From assembly GCF_000711825.1 (NCBI RefSeq), contig NZ_JONJ01000008.1:62001-126000 (forward strand): a stretch of DNA of 64,000 nt. Direction: 5' to 3'. Of the stretch, positions 20,794 to 28,589 are shown one piece after another (the stretch's first letter is position 1; every line of letters begins with the position of its first letter). A program made the translations under genes and the position numbers. Below the pieces are notes generated by a model, which saw nothing but the letters and a program-made list of their open reading frames with translations, was not told the origin of the DNA and made no database searches. The stretch comes from [Clostridium] aminophilum DSM 10710. Lineage in GTDB: Bacteria; Bacillota; Clostridia; Lachnospirales; Lachnospiraceae.

Positions 20794-20838
20794 CAGCATT
20801 CGATGATAAAATCTACATGATTGTATTGTCGAATGCTG
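20794..20838 (+). promoter_or_regulatory. Inverted repeat between fusA and tuf
   Basis: Perfect 10-bp arms CAGCATTCGA (20794-20803) and TCGAATGCTG (20829-20838) with a 25-base loop. No T-tract follows, so it is not a terminator. It may be a processing site or mRNA stabiliser ahead of tuf. Confidence 0.5.
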
Positions 20839-20882
20839 TACACAAAAGATTTAAACATCATAATCTTAGGAGGATTATAACA

Positions 20883-22076
20883 ATGGCAAAGCAGCACTTT
20901 GAAAGAACAAAACCGCATTGTAACATTGGTACCATCGGCCACGTTGACCATGGTAAAACAACTCTGACAGCAGCTATCACAGCTGTTCTGGCTGAGAGAC
21001 TTGGTGTAGATCCGGCCGTTCCGTTCGATCAGATCGATAAGGCACCGGAGGAGAGAGAGCGTGGAATCACCATCAACTCCGCACACGTTGAGTACGAGAC
21101 AGAGAAGCGTCACTACGCTCACGTTGACTGCCCTGGACATGCTGACTACGTTAAGAACATGATCACCGGTGCTGCACAGATGGATGGCGCAATCCTCGTA
21201 GTTGCTGCTACAGATGGTGTTATGGCTCAGACTCGTGAGCACATCCTTCTTGCTCGTCAGGTAGGTGTTCCGGCTATCGTTGTATTCATGAACAAGTGCG
21301 ACATGGTAGACGATGAGGAGCTTCTTGACCTCGTAGAGATGGAGATCAGAGATCTTCTTTCCGAGTACGACTTCCCGGGTGATGACATTCCGGTAATTCG
21401 TGGTTCCGCTCTGAAGGCTCTTGAGGATCCGAAGTGCGAGTGGGCTGACAAGATCATGGAGCTCATGGATTCCGTTGACTCCTACATTCCGGAGCCGGAG
21501 CGTGAGACAGATAAGCCGTTCCTTATGCCGGTTGAGGACGTATTCACAATCACAGGTCGTGGTACTGTTGCTACAGGCCGTGTAGAGCGTGGAACACTTC
21601 ACGTAAACGATGAAGTTGAGATCGTAGGTATCTCTGAGGAGACTGAGAAGTCTGTCTGCACAGGTATCGAGATGTTCCGTAAGACTCTTGACGAGGCTCA
21701 GGCTGGTGATAACATCGGTGCTCTTCTTCGTGGTATCAACCGTGACCAGATCGAGCGTGGACAGATCGTTTGTAAGCCGGGTACTGTAAAGTGCCACAAG
21801 AAGTTCACCGCTCAGGTTTACGTTCTTACAAAGGACGAGGGTGGCCGTCATACTCCGTTCTTCAACAACTATCGTCCGCAGTTCTACTTCAGAACAACTG
21901 ACGTTACTGGTATCTGCCAGCTCCCGCAGGGCGTAGAGATGTGCATGCCGGGCGATAACGTAGAGATGGAAGTAGATCTGATCCATCCGGTAGGTATGGA
22001 AGAGGGACTTCGTTTCGCTATCCGTGAGGGTGGTAGAACTGTAGGTTCTGGCCGAGTTGTTAAGATCCTTGAGTAA
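20883..22076 (+). CDS. tuf: Elongation factor Tu
   Basis: The GTPase that brings aminoacyl-tRNA to the ribosome, 397 residues. G-motifs [11 protein letters not shown] (about residue 19), DCPGHADY and NKCDMVDD are present, and domains II and III are complete to the final [15 protein letters not shown]. The start ATG at 20883 follows AGGAGG at about 20869. The frame is open further upstream into the fusA-tuf gap, but only this start gives the standard N-terminus [12 protein letters not shown]. It is the last gene of the str unit and is followed by a strong terminator; the S10 ribosomal operon that often follows is not here. Confidence 0.98.
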   Translation: MAKQHFERTKPHCNIGTIGHVDHGKTTLTAAITAVLAERLGVDPAVPFDQIDKAPEERERGITINSAHVEYETEKRHYAHVDCPGHADYVKNMITGAAQMDGAILVVAATDGVMAQTREHILLARQVGVPAIVVFMNKCDMVDDEELLDLVEMEIRDLLSEYDFPGDDIPVIRGSALKALEDPKCEWADKIMELMDSVDSYIPEPERETDKPFLMPVEDVFTITGRGTVATGRVERGTLHVNDEVEIVGISEETEKSVCTGIEMFRKTLDEAQAGDNIGALLRGINRDQIERGQIVCKPGTVKCHKKFTAQVYVLTKDEGGRHTPFFNNYRPQFYFRTTDVTGICQLPQGVEMCMPGDNVEMEVDLIHPVGMEEGLRFAIREGGRTVGSGRVVKILE

Positions 22077-22109
22077 TCCTCATCGAATATAACAATACTG
22101 AACTTAATG

Positions 22110-22139
22110 GAGCTCCGGGCTTTGCCCGGGGCTCTTTTT
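22110..22139 (+). terminator. Terminator of tuf
   Basis: GAGCTCCGGGC (22110-22120), loop TTT, GCCCGGGGCTC (22124-22134) with one wobble pair, then T5. Confidence 0.92.
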
Positions 22140-22408
22140 GAGTTATAGGAAATATCTCCAAAATTCCCAATAACACAAAAACGTTCCGCGAGGAAGCGCA
22201 CGACGCTGAATTGGCAAATCCACTAGGATCGAAGAATCAGCCTTTGCACGCTGTTTCACTATGGCAGCATAGCCACAAGGAGAAATATGCGTCGTTAAGT
22301 ATTTCACTGACAATGATGTCATCTTCCGGTGAACAGCGGCGGCGCGCAAAGTTCGCAAGCCCTGAGGAGTGAGGGAATGGGGGAGACGTAGTTGTCTTGC
22401 GGACTTTG
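22140..22408. repeat. Composite intergenic repeat, copy 2 (interrupted)
   Basis: It begins on the tuf terminator T-tract with the module A pattern TATAGGAAATATCTCC, then module B (TTCCGCGAGGAAGCGCACG). About 105 bases of unrelated sequence (to about 22315) are followed by module C/D remnants and the family ending CTTGCGGACTTTG at 22408. Confidence 0.65.
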
Positions 22409-22466
22409 GCCCTGTCTCCTGAACGTATTGTTGTCTAAGTTAATCTGATGACAGAAGAATAAGTTA

Positions 22467-22495
22467 TTGACAACTAACCATCGCTTATGTAAAAT
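22467..22495 (+). promoter_or_regulatory. Promoter upstream of DUF3793 gene
   Basis: TTGACA (22467-22472), 17 bases, TAAAAT (22490-22495). The region is bracketed by an imperfect dyad TTGAC..CTAAC / GTTAG..TCAA, and AAACTAA-type motifs recur at about 22531, 22579 and 22601, suggesting a repressor site of unknown identity. Confidence 0.75.
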
Positions 22496-22538
22496 ATAGT
22501 TAGTCAAGGGCAACCAAAGTGAGGAAGAGTTAAACTAA

Positions 22539-22565
22539 ATGCGCACATCGCGCATCAATTTTTTT
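22539..22565 (+). terminator. Hairpin with T-tract just after the promoter
   Basis: ATGCGC (22539-22544), loop ACATC, GCGCAT (22550-22555), then CAATTTTTTT. It ends a transcript of only about 65 bases from the predicted start, so it is either an attenuator of the DUF3793 gene or the end of a small RNA. Confidence 0.6.
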
Positions 22566-22640
22566 GAATAGAAGTTAGAGAAAACTAATATACATAAGAT
22601 AAAACTAATCATCAGAAAGCTCAATCGGACGGGGGAGAAC

Positions 22641-23210
22641 ATGGACAGCATTTTTGAGAAACTTCTTGTGGAGCATTGCGCACCGGCACTGTGCGGGTTG
22701 AAAGCAGCAAACCTGTTCCGTGTGACCGGAATGGACGGTGCGACGGTCTGCGGGATGATCGATTGCTGGAACAAAAAGCTCAACCCCTGCGGAATTTCCC
22801 TGCGAATTGTCAAACAGTGCGGGACCGATTCTTTTCTGATCTATGTGTGGAGGAGAAAATGGCTTTCTCATCTGCTGAATGGAGAAAAAACAAGAGCGTT
22901 TCTTCGAACACAGGGGTATCGCGTGGATTGTGATGCGAATGAGATGATCCGTCAGCTGACCATCCGACTGGTCCAATCCGAAAACTTCCCTCATGAGATC
23001 GGTGTCTTTCTCGGCTATCCGTTGACCGACGTTCTCGGTTTTATCCGCAACAGCGGAAAGAACTATACCTGTGCCGGATACTGGAAATCCTATTCCGGCA
23101 ATGCGGAGCGGGCCAGAAAAGGATTTGAAGCGTATATGAACTGCTTCCGGACCTGCATGGATGCCTACAGACATGGCGTTGGCGTGATGCAGATGGTGGC
23201 TGTTGCTTAA
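22641..23210 (+). CDS. DUF3793 family protein
   Basis: A 189-residue cytoplasmic protein of the DUF3793 family, found mainly in anaerobic Firmicutes and often next to a flavodoxin gene, as here. Visible traits are the N-terminal LVEHCAPALCGLKAANLF, a central motif with YVWRRKWLSHLL, and the C-terminal region HEIGVFLGYPLTDVLGFI followed by KNYTCAGYWKSYSG. Several Cys residues are present but no ordered metal motif. Function is unknown. The pairing with flavodoxin and the regulated-looking promoter suggest a redox or iron-starvation response, which is inference. The ribosome site GGGGGAG lies 7 bases before ATG 22641. The leader from the promoter is about 140 bases and contains the hairpin at 22539. 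Confidence 0.8.
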   Translation: MDSIFEKLLVEHCAPALCGLKAANLFRVTGMDGATVCGMIDCWNKKLNPCGISLRIVKQCGTDSFLIYVWRRKWLSHLLNGEKTRAFLRTQGYRVDCDANEMIRQLTIRLVQSENFPHEIGVFLGYPLTDVLGFIRNSGKNYTCAGYWKSYSGNAERARKGFEAYMNCFRTCMDAYRHGVGVMQMVAVA

Positions 23211-23363
23211 TGACGGAGCAAAGATGGAACTAAGATGAAACAAAGATGTAACAGGTCAGGCAAGCCCGGAAAAGATCCTACAGGATTGTCCGATACCGTA
23301 TCCAATGTGACGGTATTTCAGACATATAAGAAGTAATGTAAAGGCAACAGGAGGTAGACAAAA

Positions 23364-23786
23364 ATGAGTAAAGTTGCAGTTGTGTACTGGAGTGGAACAG
23401 GTAATACGGAGGCGATGGCTGCGTATGTTGCGCAGGGCGCAAAGAATGCCGGTGCTTCTGTATCACAGTTTACGGCCGCAGAGTTTTCGGCAAGCAAGCT
23501 TGGCGAATTTGACGGCATTGCATTCGGCTGCCCGTCCATGGGAGATGAGGTTCTGGAAGAAACCGAGTTCCAGCCGATGTGGGATGAAGTAAAAGGAAGA
23601 CTTGCCGGTAAGAAGGTCGGTCTTTTCGGCTCCTGGGGCTGGGGCGGAGGAATCTGGATGGATAACTGGAAAGCAGAGTGCGACAGCCTTGGAATTGCCC
23701 TCTCCTCTGCACCGGTAATCTGCAATGCGGCACCGGATGCGGAAGCGGGTGCGGAGTGCGAGGCACTCGGCCAGGCGGTTGCGTAA
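23364..23786 (+). CDS. Flavodoxin
   Basis: A short-chain flavodoxin of 140 residues, a soluble FMN-binding electron carrier that replaces ferredoxin when iron is scarce. The phosphate-binding loop VYWSGTGNTEAMA is at residues 7-19, the GCPSMGDEVLEE loop corresponds to the first FMN-stacking region, and GSWGWGGGIWMDNW to the second. The start ATG 23364 follows AGGAGG. It lies 153 bases after the DUF3793 gene with no promoter or terminator I can see between them, so they may be co-transcribed. A hairpin about 50 bases downstream ends the unit. Confidence 0.95.
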   Translation: MSKVAVVYWSGTGNTEAMAAYVAQGAKNAGASVSQFTAAEFSASKLGEFDGIAFGCPSMGDEVLEETEFQPMWDEVKGRLAGKKVGLFGSWGWGGGIWMDNWKAECDSLGIALSSAPVICNAAPDAEAGAECEALGQAVA

Positions 23787-23838
23787 CACCGGTATTACAG
23801 CAAACATTCTGTCAAAGTAGTCTTTGAGGATTATTTTC

Positions 23839-23870
23839 AACATCCGGCGTCGTTTGATGCCGGATGTTTT
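23839..23870 (+). terminator. Terminator of flavodoxin
   Basis: AACATCCGGCGTC (23839-23851), loop GTTT, GATGCCGGATGTT, with one wobble, then a short T-run. Confidence 0.75.
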
Positions 23871-23944
23871 GCTGTAAATATGGGGCATTATTCTGTTAAA
23901 AAAAGTGCAAATCATGGAAATTATAACTATGGAAGAAATTCATA

Positions 23945-23973
23945 TTGACAAAATGTCGCTTTTCTTTTAACGT
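23945..23973 (+). promoter_or_regulatory. Promoter of the riboswitch-controlled transporter operon
   Basis: TTGACA (23945-23950), 17 bases, TAACGT (23968-23973). The predicted transcript starts just before the riboswitch aptamer. Confidence 0.6.
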
Positions 23974-23984
23974 GTACATGTGCA

Positions 23985-24062
23985 ACGACGATATATGTCC
24001 GGTAATATGGGTCCGGACGTCTCTACCATGGCACCGTAAGGCCATGACTATCGGTCGTCAGA
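23985..24062 (+). promoter_or_regulatory. Purine riboswitch, guanine type
   Basis: The aptamer matches the known purine riboswitch layout. P1 is formed by GACGA (23987-23991) and TCGTC (24055-24059). P2 is GTCCGG/CCGGAC (23997-24002 with 24013-24018) enclosing the conserved TAATATGG. The J2/3 core is GTCTCTACC, P3 is CATGGC/GCCATG, and J3/1 is GACTATC. The C in GACTAT is the base that pairs with guanine; adenine sensors have T there. The ligand should be guanine or hypoxanthine (2'-deoxyguanosine types also carry C). A terminator follows at 24104, and CTGAC of its left arm can pair with GTCAG (24057-24061) in the 3' strand of P1, giving a plausible antiterminator. High ligand should therefore switch off the nucleoside transporter downstream. 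Confidence 0.93.
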
Positions 24063-24103
24063 AATAAGTATCGGCGGATAGGAATCCGTTATGCTTTTGT
24101 TTG

Positions 24104-24141
24104 TCGGCTGACACTCATCGGAGTGGACAGTCGATTTTTTT
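24104..24141 (+). terminator. Riboswitch expression-platform terminator
   Basis: TCGGCTG/CAGTCGA (24104-24110 with 24128-24134) and an inner CACTC/GAGTG stem separated by a small bulge, loop ATCG, then seven T (24135-24141). Confidence 0.8.
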
Positions 24142-24307
24142 GTTTCATAGGAAGTGTTTCACATTTACGATGAGACGAAAACGCTCCGCGAGGATGCGCA
24201 CGCCGTTGAACAGAAGATGTCACCCTGCGGTGACCGGCGGCAGGCACATTTCTCCATCCCATCAGGAATGAGGGTGGCGGGGAGCCGAAGTCCGCTTGCG
24301 GGCTTTG
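24142..24307. repeat. Composite intergenic repeat, copy 3, inside a 5' leader
   Basis: It begins at the T-tract of the riboswitch terminator with TTTCATAGGAAG, followed by module B (CTCCGCGAGGATGCGCACGC), module C (GTCACC..GGTGAC) and module D, ending CCGCTTGCGGGCTTTG. It lies between terminator and start codon, so it is part of the read-through mRNA. Confidence 0.75.
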
Positions 24308-24396
24308 CTCTGGCAAAAGAACGCCAGGCGGCTGATATAAGACCGGGATCGGGTTGCACAATCAAAAACATTCTATCTTCAAAAAGGGAGGACATC

Positions 24397-25662
24397 ATGA
24401 AGAAGAAAGTTGCAGCTTTACTGGCAATGGCAATGATCACAGCAGCACTCGGAGCATGCGGAGGCAGCTCTGCACAGACAACAACAGCGGCAGCGGCAGC
24501 CGGTTCTACCGCAGCAGCGGCAGAGTCCAATGCAGAGACCAAGGCAGAGGCGAAGAGCGACGTTAAGGTAGGTTTTATCTGCCTTCACGACGAGAACTCC
24601 ACCTATGACCTCAACTTCATCAATGCAGCAAAGGCAGCATGTGAGAAGCTTGGCGTAGCTTACGAGATCAAGACAAACATTCCGGAAGGCCAGGAGTGCT
24701 ATAACGCAGCAGCAGAGCTTGCAGACAGCGGCTGCAGCATCGTCTTTGCAGATTCCTTCGGACATGAGGATTACATGATCGAGGCGGCAAAGGAGTTCCC
24801 GGAGGTTCAGTTCTGCCATGCAACCGGAACCAAGGCTCATACCGAGAATGTAGAAAACTACCACAATGCGTTTGCTTCCATCTATGAGGGCCGTTATCTT
24901 GCAGGTGTCGCTGCAGGAAAGAAGCTTGAGCAGATGATCGCAGACGGTAAGATTACGGAAGATCAGGCAAAGATCGGTTACGTTGGCGCATTTACCTACG
25001 CTGAGGTTATCTCCGGTTACACATCCTTCTTCCTCGGCGCGCGTTCCGTTGTTCCGAGCGCAACCATGGATGTTACATTTACCGGTTCCTGGTACGATGA
25101 GACCGCAGAGAAAGAGGGCGCTACAAAGCTGATCAATGACGGCTGTGTACTGATCTCCCAGCATGCGGATTCCATGGGCGCTCCGACAGCCTGCGAGATC
25201 GCCGGCGTTCCGGATGTTTCCTACAATGGAAGCACACTGGATGCATGCCCGAATACATACATTGTTTCTTCCAGAATCGACTGGACACCGTTCTATGAGC
25301 ACGCGATCAAGGCGGTTATGGAAGGTTCCAAGATCGAGGCAGACTGGACCGGAACACTTAAGACCGGTTCGGTTCTTCTCACCGATCTGAACACCAAGGT
25401 TGCCGCTGACGGCACACAGGAAGCAATTGACGAGGCGGCTAAGAAGCTGGAGTCCGGTGAGCTTCACGTATTTGATGTTACCAAGTTCACAGTTGACGGC
25501 AAGCATCTCGACAGCTACATGGCTGATGTAGACACGGATCCGGAGTTCAAGGGGGATACAGAAGTTATTGCCGACGGTTACTTCCATGAGTCCGAGTACC
25601 GCAGTGCTCCGTACTTCGATCTGAAGATCGACGGAATCAAGCTTCTGGATACAGCACAGTAA
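24397..25662 (+). CDS. BMP-family nucleoside-binding lipoprotein
   Basis: The extracellular substrate-binding lipoprotein of a nucleoside ABC transporter, 421 residues, of the Bmp/PnrA family. A lipoprotein signal ends in the lipobox LGAC, followed by a Thr/Ala/Glu-rich tether of about 35 residues. The type I periplasmic-binding fold begins near VKVGFICLHDENSTYDLNF. GVAAGKKLE, a stretch around IGYVGAFTYAEVISGY and the C-terminal DWTGTLKTGSVLLTDLN are usual for the family. GGGAGG lies 5 bases before ATG 24397. Control by the guanine riboswitch and the downstream ATPase and two permeases point to purine nucleosides such as guanosine or inosine as substrate. It has its own terminator after it, so downstream transporter genes may be expressed at a lower level. 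Confidence 0.93.
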   Translation: MKKKVAALLAMAMITAALGACGGSSAQTTTAAAAAGSTAAAAESNAETKAEAKSDVKVGFICLHDENSTYDLNFINAAKAACEKLGVAYEIKTNIPEGQECYNAAAELADSGCSIVFADSFGHEDYMIEAAKEFPEVQFCHATGTKAHTENVENYHNAFASIYEGRYLAGVAAGKKLEQMIADGKITEDQAKIGYVGAFTYAEVISGYTSFFLGARSVVPSATMDVTFTGSWYDETAEKEGATKLINDGCVLISQHADSMGAPTACEIAGVPDVSYNGSTLDACPNTYIVSSRIDWTPFYEHAIKAVMEGSKIEADWTGTLKTGSVLLTDLNTKVAADGTQEAIDEAAKKLESGELHVFDVTKFTVDGKHLDSYMADVDTDPEFKGDTEVIADGYFHESEYRSAPYFDLKIDGIKLLDTAQ

Positions 25663-25690
25663 AAGCGGTATCAAAAACCTGAGAGTTTTC

Positions 25691-25724
25691 GGAAGGGGCT
25701 GTTTTCAGCCCCTTCCTTCTCTTG
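25691..25724 (+). terminator. Terminator after the BMP gene
   Basis: GGAAGGGGCT (25691-25700), loop GTTTTC, AGCCCCTTCC (25707-25716), then a T-rich tail broken by C. Likely partial, allowing read-through into the ATPase gene. Confidence 0.75.
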
Positions 25725-25800
25725 TTCCATAGGAAAATGCTCCGCAAGCTCCCTTCCGGAGTGAGGGGATAGGGGAGTTGAAGTTCGCTTGCGTACTTTG
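25725..25800. repeat. Composite intergenic repeat, copy 4 (short)
   Basis: Starts TTCCATAGGAAAATGCTCCGC directly behind the BMP-gene terminator and ends with a variant of module D (AAGTTCGCTTGCGTACTTTG) at 25800. Modules B and C are reduced or missing. Confidence 0.6.
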
Positions 25801-25835
25801 TTCATTTTCTTCTGGAGCGATATGCGGAATGACAT

Positions 25836-25896
25836 CTGCAGTTTTGGACAATGTGCCCGACGGGGAGAGCCGCGGGGGCATTGTCCAGACCTGCAG
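25836..25896 (+). promoter_or_regulatory. Large hairpin ahead of the nucleoside ABC ATPase
   Basis: CTGCAG (25836-25841) pairs with CTGCAG (25891-25896) and GGACAATG (25846-25853) with CATTGTCC (25879-25886); a CCCG/CGGG pair continues inward. No T-tract follows. It may stabilise the mRNA 3' of the BMP terminator. Confidence 0.5.
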
Positions 25897-25937
25897 GAAC
25901 AGATAACACAGCAGGCAAATATAGGAGGAAAACAGAC

Positions 25938-27476
25938 GTGGAGACAAGAAAACCATCTGTTTCAATGAGAGGCATTTCCAAAACATTCGGCACGATTCAT
26001 GCGAACACCAATGTTGATCTGGATATCTATCCGGGCGAGATTCTCGCACTGCTTGGAGAAAACGGAAGCGGAAAGACCACACTGATGAATATGCTGTCCG
26101 GAATCTATTATCCGGACGAGGGCCAGATTTTTATCAATGGAAAAGAAGTGGCGATCGGATCGCCGAAAGACGCATTTTCCTATGGGATTGGAATGATTCA
26201 CCAGCATTTTAAACTGGTGGATGTTCTGACGGCGGCGGAAAACATTGTTCTCGGATTAAACGAACCGGGACGTCTCGACCTCGATGCGGCATCCAAAAAG
26301 ATTCAGGCGATCTGCGATGCGTATGGTTTTGATGTGGACCCGAAGCAGAAAATCTACAATATGTCCGTTTCCCAGAAACAGACGGTGGAGATCGTAAAAG
26401 TGCTTTACCGCGGCGCCAACATCCTGATCCTCGATGAGCCGACGGCGGTGCTGACTCCGCAGGAGACGGATAAGCTCTTCTCGGTTCTCCGGAACATGAG
26501 AGCGGACGGAAAGACTATCATCATCATCACCCATAAAATGCATGAGGTGGAAGCGCTGAGCGACCGTGTTGCGGTTCTGCGCCACGGTGAGTACATCGGC
26601 GATATGCCGACCAAAGACACCAATGCGCAGGAAATGACCAATATGATGGTGGGCCATACCGTTGCGCTGAACATTGAGCGCCCGGAGCCGGTCAACCCGG
26701 AAAACCGGATTCTCATCCAGAATCTTACGGTGAAGTCTTCGGACGGCGTCACCAAAGTGGACAATGTATCCTTTGAAATCCGCTCCGGTGAGATTCTCGG
26801 TATTGCCGGAATTTCGGGAAGCGGACAGAAGGAACTTTTGGAGTCCATCGCCGGACTTCAGAAAGTGGAGAACGGCCACATTACCTATATTAATGAAAAT
26901 GGAGAGAGAGCCGAGCTGATCGGAAAAGACCCGCTGGATATCGCATCCATGGGAATCGCACTCTCCTTTGTCCCGGAGGATCGTCTCGGCATGGGACTGG
27001 TCGGCAACATGGATCTGACCGACAATATGATGCTCCGCTCATACCGGAAGGGACACGGTTTCTTTACAGACCGCAAGACTCCTAGAAAACTCGCGCAGAG
27101 AGTTGTGGAAAAACTGGAAGTCAAGGCACCGGGGCTCTCGGTTCCGGTACGCCGTCTTTCCGGCGGAAATGTTCAGAAGATCCTGGTTGGACGTGAGATC
27201 GCTTCTTCGCCGAGAGTTCTTCTGACCGCTTATGCGGTCCGCGGACTGGATATCAACTCTTCTCATATGATTTACGGCCTGCTCAATGAGCAGAAGCAGA
27301 AAGGCGTGGCGGTTGTCTATGTCGGCGAGGATCTGGATGTGCTTCTGGAACTCTGCGACCGGATCGTCGTTCTCTGCGACGGAAAACTCAGCGGAATCGT
27401 TGATGGAAGAAAGACCGACAAACATGAAGTCGGCATGATGATGACGAAACTCGGAGGAGAGAAACAGAATGGATAA
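25938..27476 (+). CDS. Nucleoside ABC transporter, ATP-binding protein
   Basis: A double-cassette ATPase of the sugar/nucleoside importer type (RbsA-like; NupA in related systems), 512 residues, energising uptake with the two following permeases. The first cassette has Walker A GENGSGKTT, a slightly degenerate signature MSVSQKQ (Ser for the usual first Gly) and Walker B ILILDEPTAVLTPQE. The second has a degenerate Walker A (GISGSGQKE), signature RLSGGNVQK and a degenerate Walker B (LLTAYAVRGLD), the asymmetry usual in this family. The start is GTG at 25938, 9 bases after AGGAGG. It overlaps the first permease by 8 bases. Confidence 0.93.
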   Translation: METRKPSVSMRGISKTFGTIHANTNVDLDIYPGEILALLGENGSGKTTLMNMLSGIYYPDEGQIFINGKEVAIGSPKDAFSYGIGMIHQHFKLVDVLTAAENIVLGLNEPGRLDLDAASKKIQAICDAYGFDVDPKQKIYNMSVSQKQTVEIVKVLYRGANILILDEPTAVLTPQETDKLFSVLRNMRADGKTIIIITHKMHEVEALSDRVAVLRHGEYIGDMPTKDTNAQEMTNMMVGHTVALNIERPEPVNPENRILIQNLTVKSSDGVTKVDNVSFEIRSGEILGIAGISGSGQKELLESIAGLQKVENGHITYINENGERAELIGKDPLDIASMGIALSFVPEDRLGMGLVGNMDLTDNMMLRSYRKGHGFFTDRKTPRKLAQRVVEKLEVKAPGLSVPVRRLSGGNVQKILVGREIASSPRVLLTAYAVRGLDINSSHMIYGLLNEQKQKGVAVVYVGEDLDVLLELCDRIVVLCDGKLSGIVDGRKTDKHEVGMMMTKLGGEKQNG

Positions 27477-28584
27477 CAGGAAAAAAAGCCCCCTGATCTA
27501 TATCACAAAGAAAGGCATGCTTCCCATGCGGGTGGAGTGGGGCATCCGCATCGTTGCCATCATCGCGGCAATGCTGGTGAGCGCTCTGGTGACAACACTT
27601 CTGACCGGTGACAACCCGGTTTCCGTATACGCAACCATGATCAAAGGCGCCTTCGGTTCAAACCGTAAGGTGTGGATTCTACTTCAGGAGACGTCGATGC
27701 TTCTGTGCGTCGCACTGGCGCTCACACCGGCGTTCCGCATGAAGTTCTGGAACCTCGGTGGCGAGGGTCAGGTCCTGATCGGAGGCCTTGCCGCGGCAAG
27801 CTGTATGATCCTGTTCGGAGAGCGCGTTCCGAATCCGGTCCTCATTCTTATGATGATCGTGACCAGCATTGCGGCGGGGGCGATCTGGGCAGCCATTCCG
27901 GCCTTCTTCAAGGCCAAATGGGGCACCAATGAGACACTGTTCACCCTGATGATGAACTACGTTGCCACGCAGATTGTCGCATTTTACGTAATCATCTGGG
28001 AAGTTCCGAAGGGCTCCGGCAAGATCGGAATCATCAACCAGAACAGCATGGCCGGATGGTTCCCGCAGATCGGCGACGCAAAGTATCTGCTGAACATTAT
28101 TCTGGTTGCCATTCTGACGGTGATCATGCAGGTTTACATGAAATATTCCAAGCACGGATATGAGATCTCCGTTGTCGGCGGCAGTGAGGCGACCGCCCGC
28201 TACATCGGAATCAATGTCGGCAGGACGATCATCCGCACGCTGCTTTTGTCCGGCGCGATCTGCGGCTTCTGCGGACTTCTTCTGGTCGGTTCCACAAACC
28301 ACACGATCACGACAACCATTGCCGGCGGACGCGGATTTACCGCCGTTCTGGTCGCGTGGCTCGCAAAGTTCAACCCGGCCGGTATGGTCCTCAGCTCTCT
28401 TCTTCTGGTCTTTATGTCCAGAGGAGCGGCGGAGATTGCAACGGTGTTCGGCCTGAACCAGTCGTTCGGCGATATTCTGACCGGAATTATCCTGTTCTTT
28501 ATCATCGGAAGCGAGTTCTTTATCAATTACCGGATTCATTTCCGTAAATCAGAGAAATCGGCGAGTGCCGGTAAGGAGGCATAA
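27469..28584 (+). CDS. Nucleoside ABC transporter permease 1
   Basis: An inner membrane permease of the branched-chain/ribose (BPD_transp_2) family, 371 residues with about 8-10 hydrophobic segments, equivalent to YufP or NupB in other Firmicutes. Typical motifs include ALTPAFRMKFWNLGGEGQVLIGG in the first half and NHTITTTIAGGRGFTAVLVAWLAK in the second. ATG 27469 overlaps the ATPase gene end by 8 bases, indicating translational coupling. Together with the next permease it would form the heterodimeric channel for purine nucleosides brought by the BMP lipoprotein. Confidence 0.92.
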   Translation: MDNRKKSPLIYITKKGMLPMRVEWGIRIVAIIAAMLVSALVTTLLTGDNPVSVYATMIKGAFGSNRKVWILLQETSMLLCVALALTPAFRMKFWNLGGEGQVLIGGLAAASCMILFGERVPNPVLILMMIVTSIAAGAIWAAIPAFFKAKWGTNETLFTLMMNYVATQIVAFYVIIWEVPKGSGKIGIINQNSMAGWFPQIGDAKYLLNIILVAILTVIMQVYMKYSKHGYEISVVGGSEATARYIGINVGRTIIRTLLLSGAICGFCGLLLVGSTNHTITTTIAGGRGFTAVLVAWLAKFNPAGMVLSSLLLVFMSRGAAEIATVFGLNQSFGDILTGIILFFIIGSEFFINYRIHFRKSEKSASAGKEA

Positions 28585-28589
28585 GGAAA

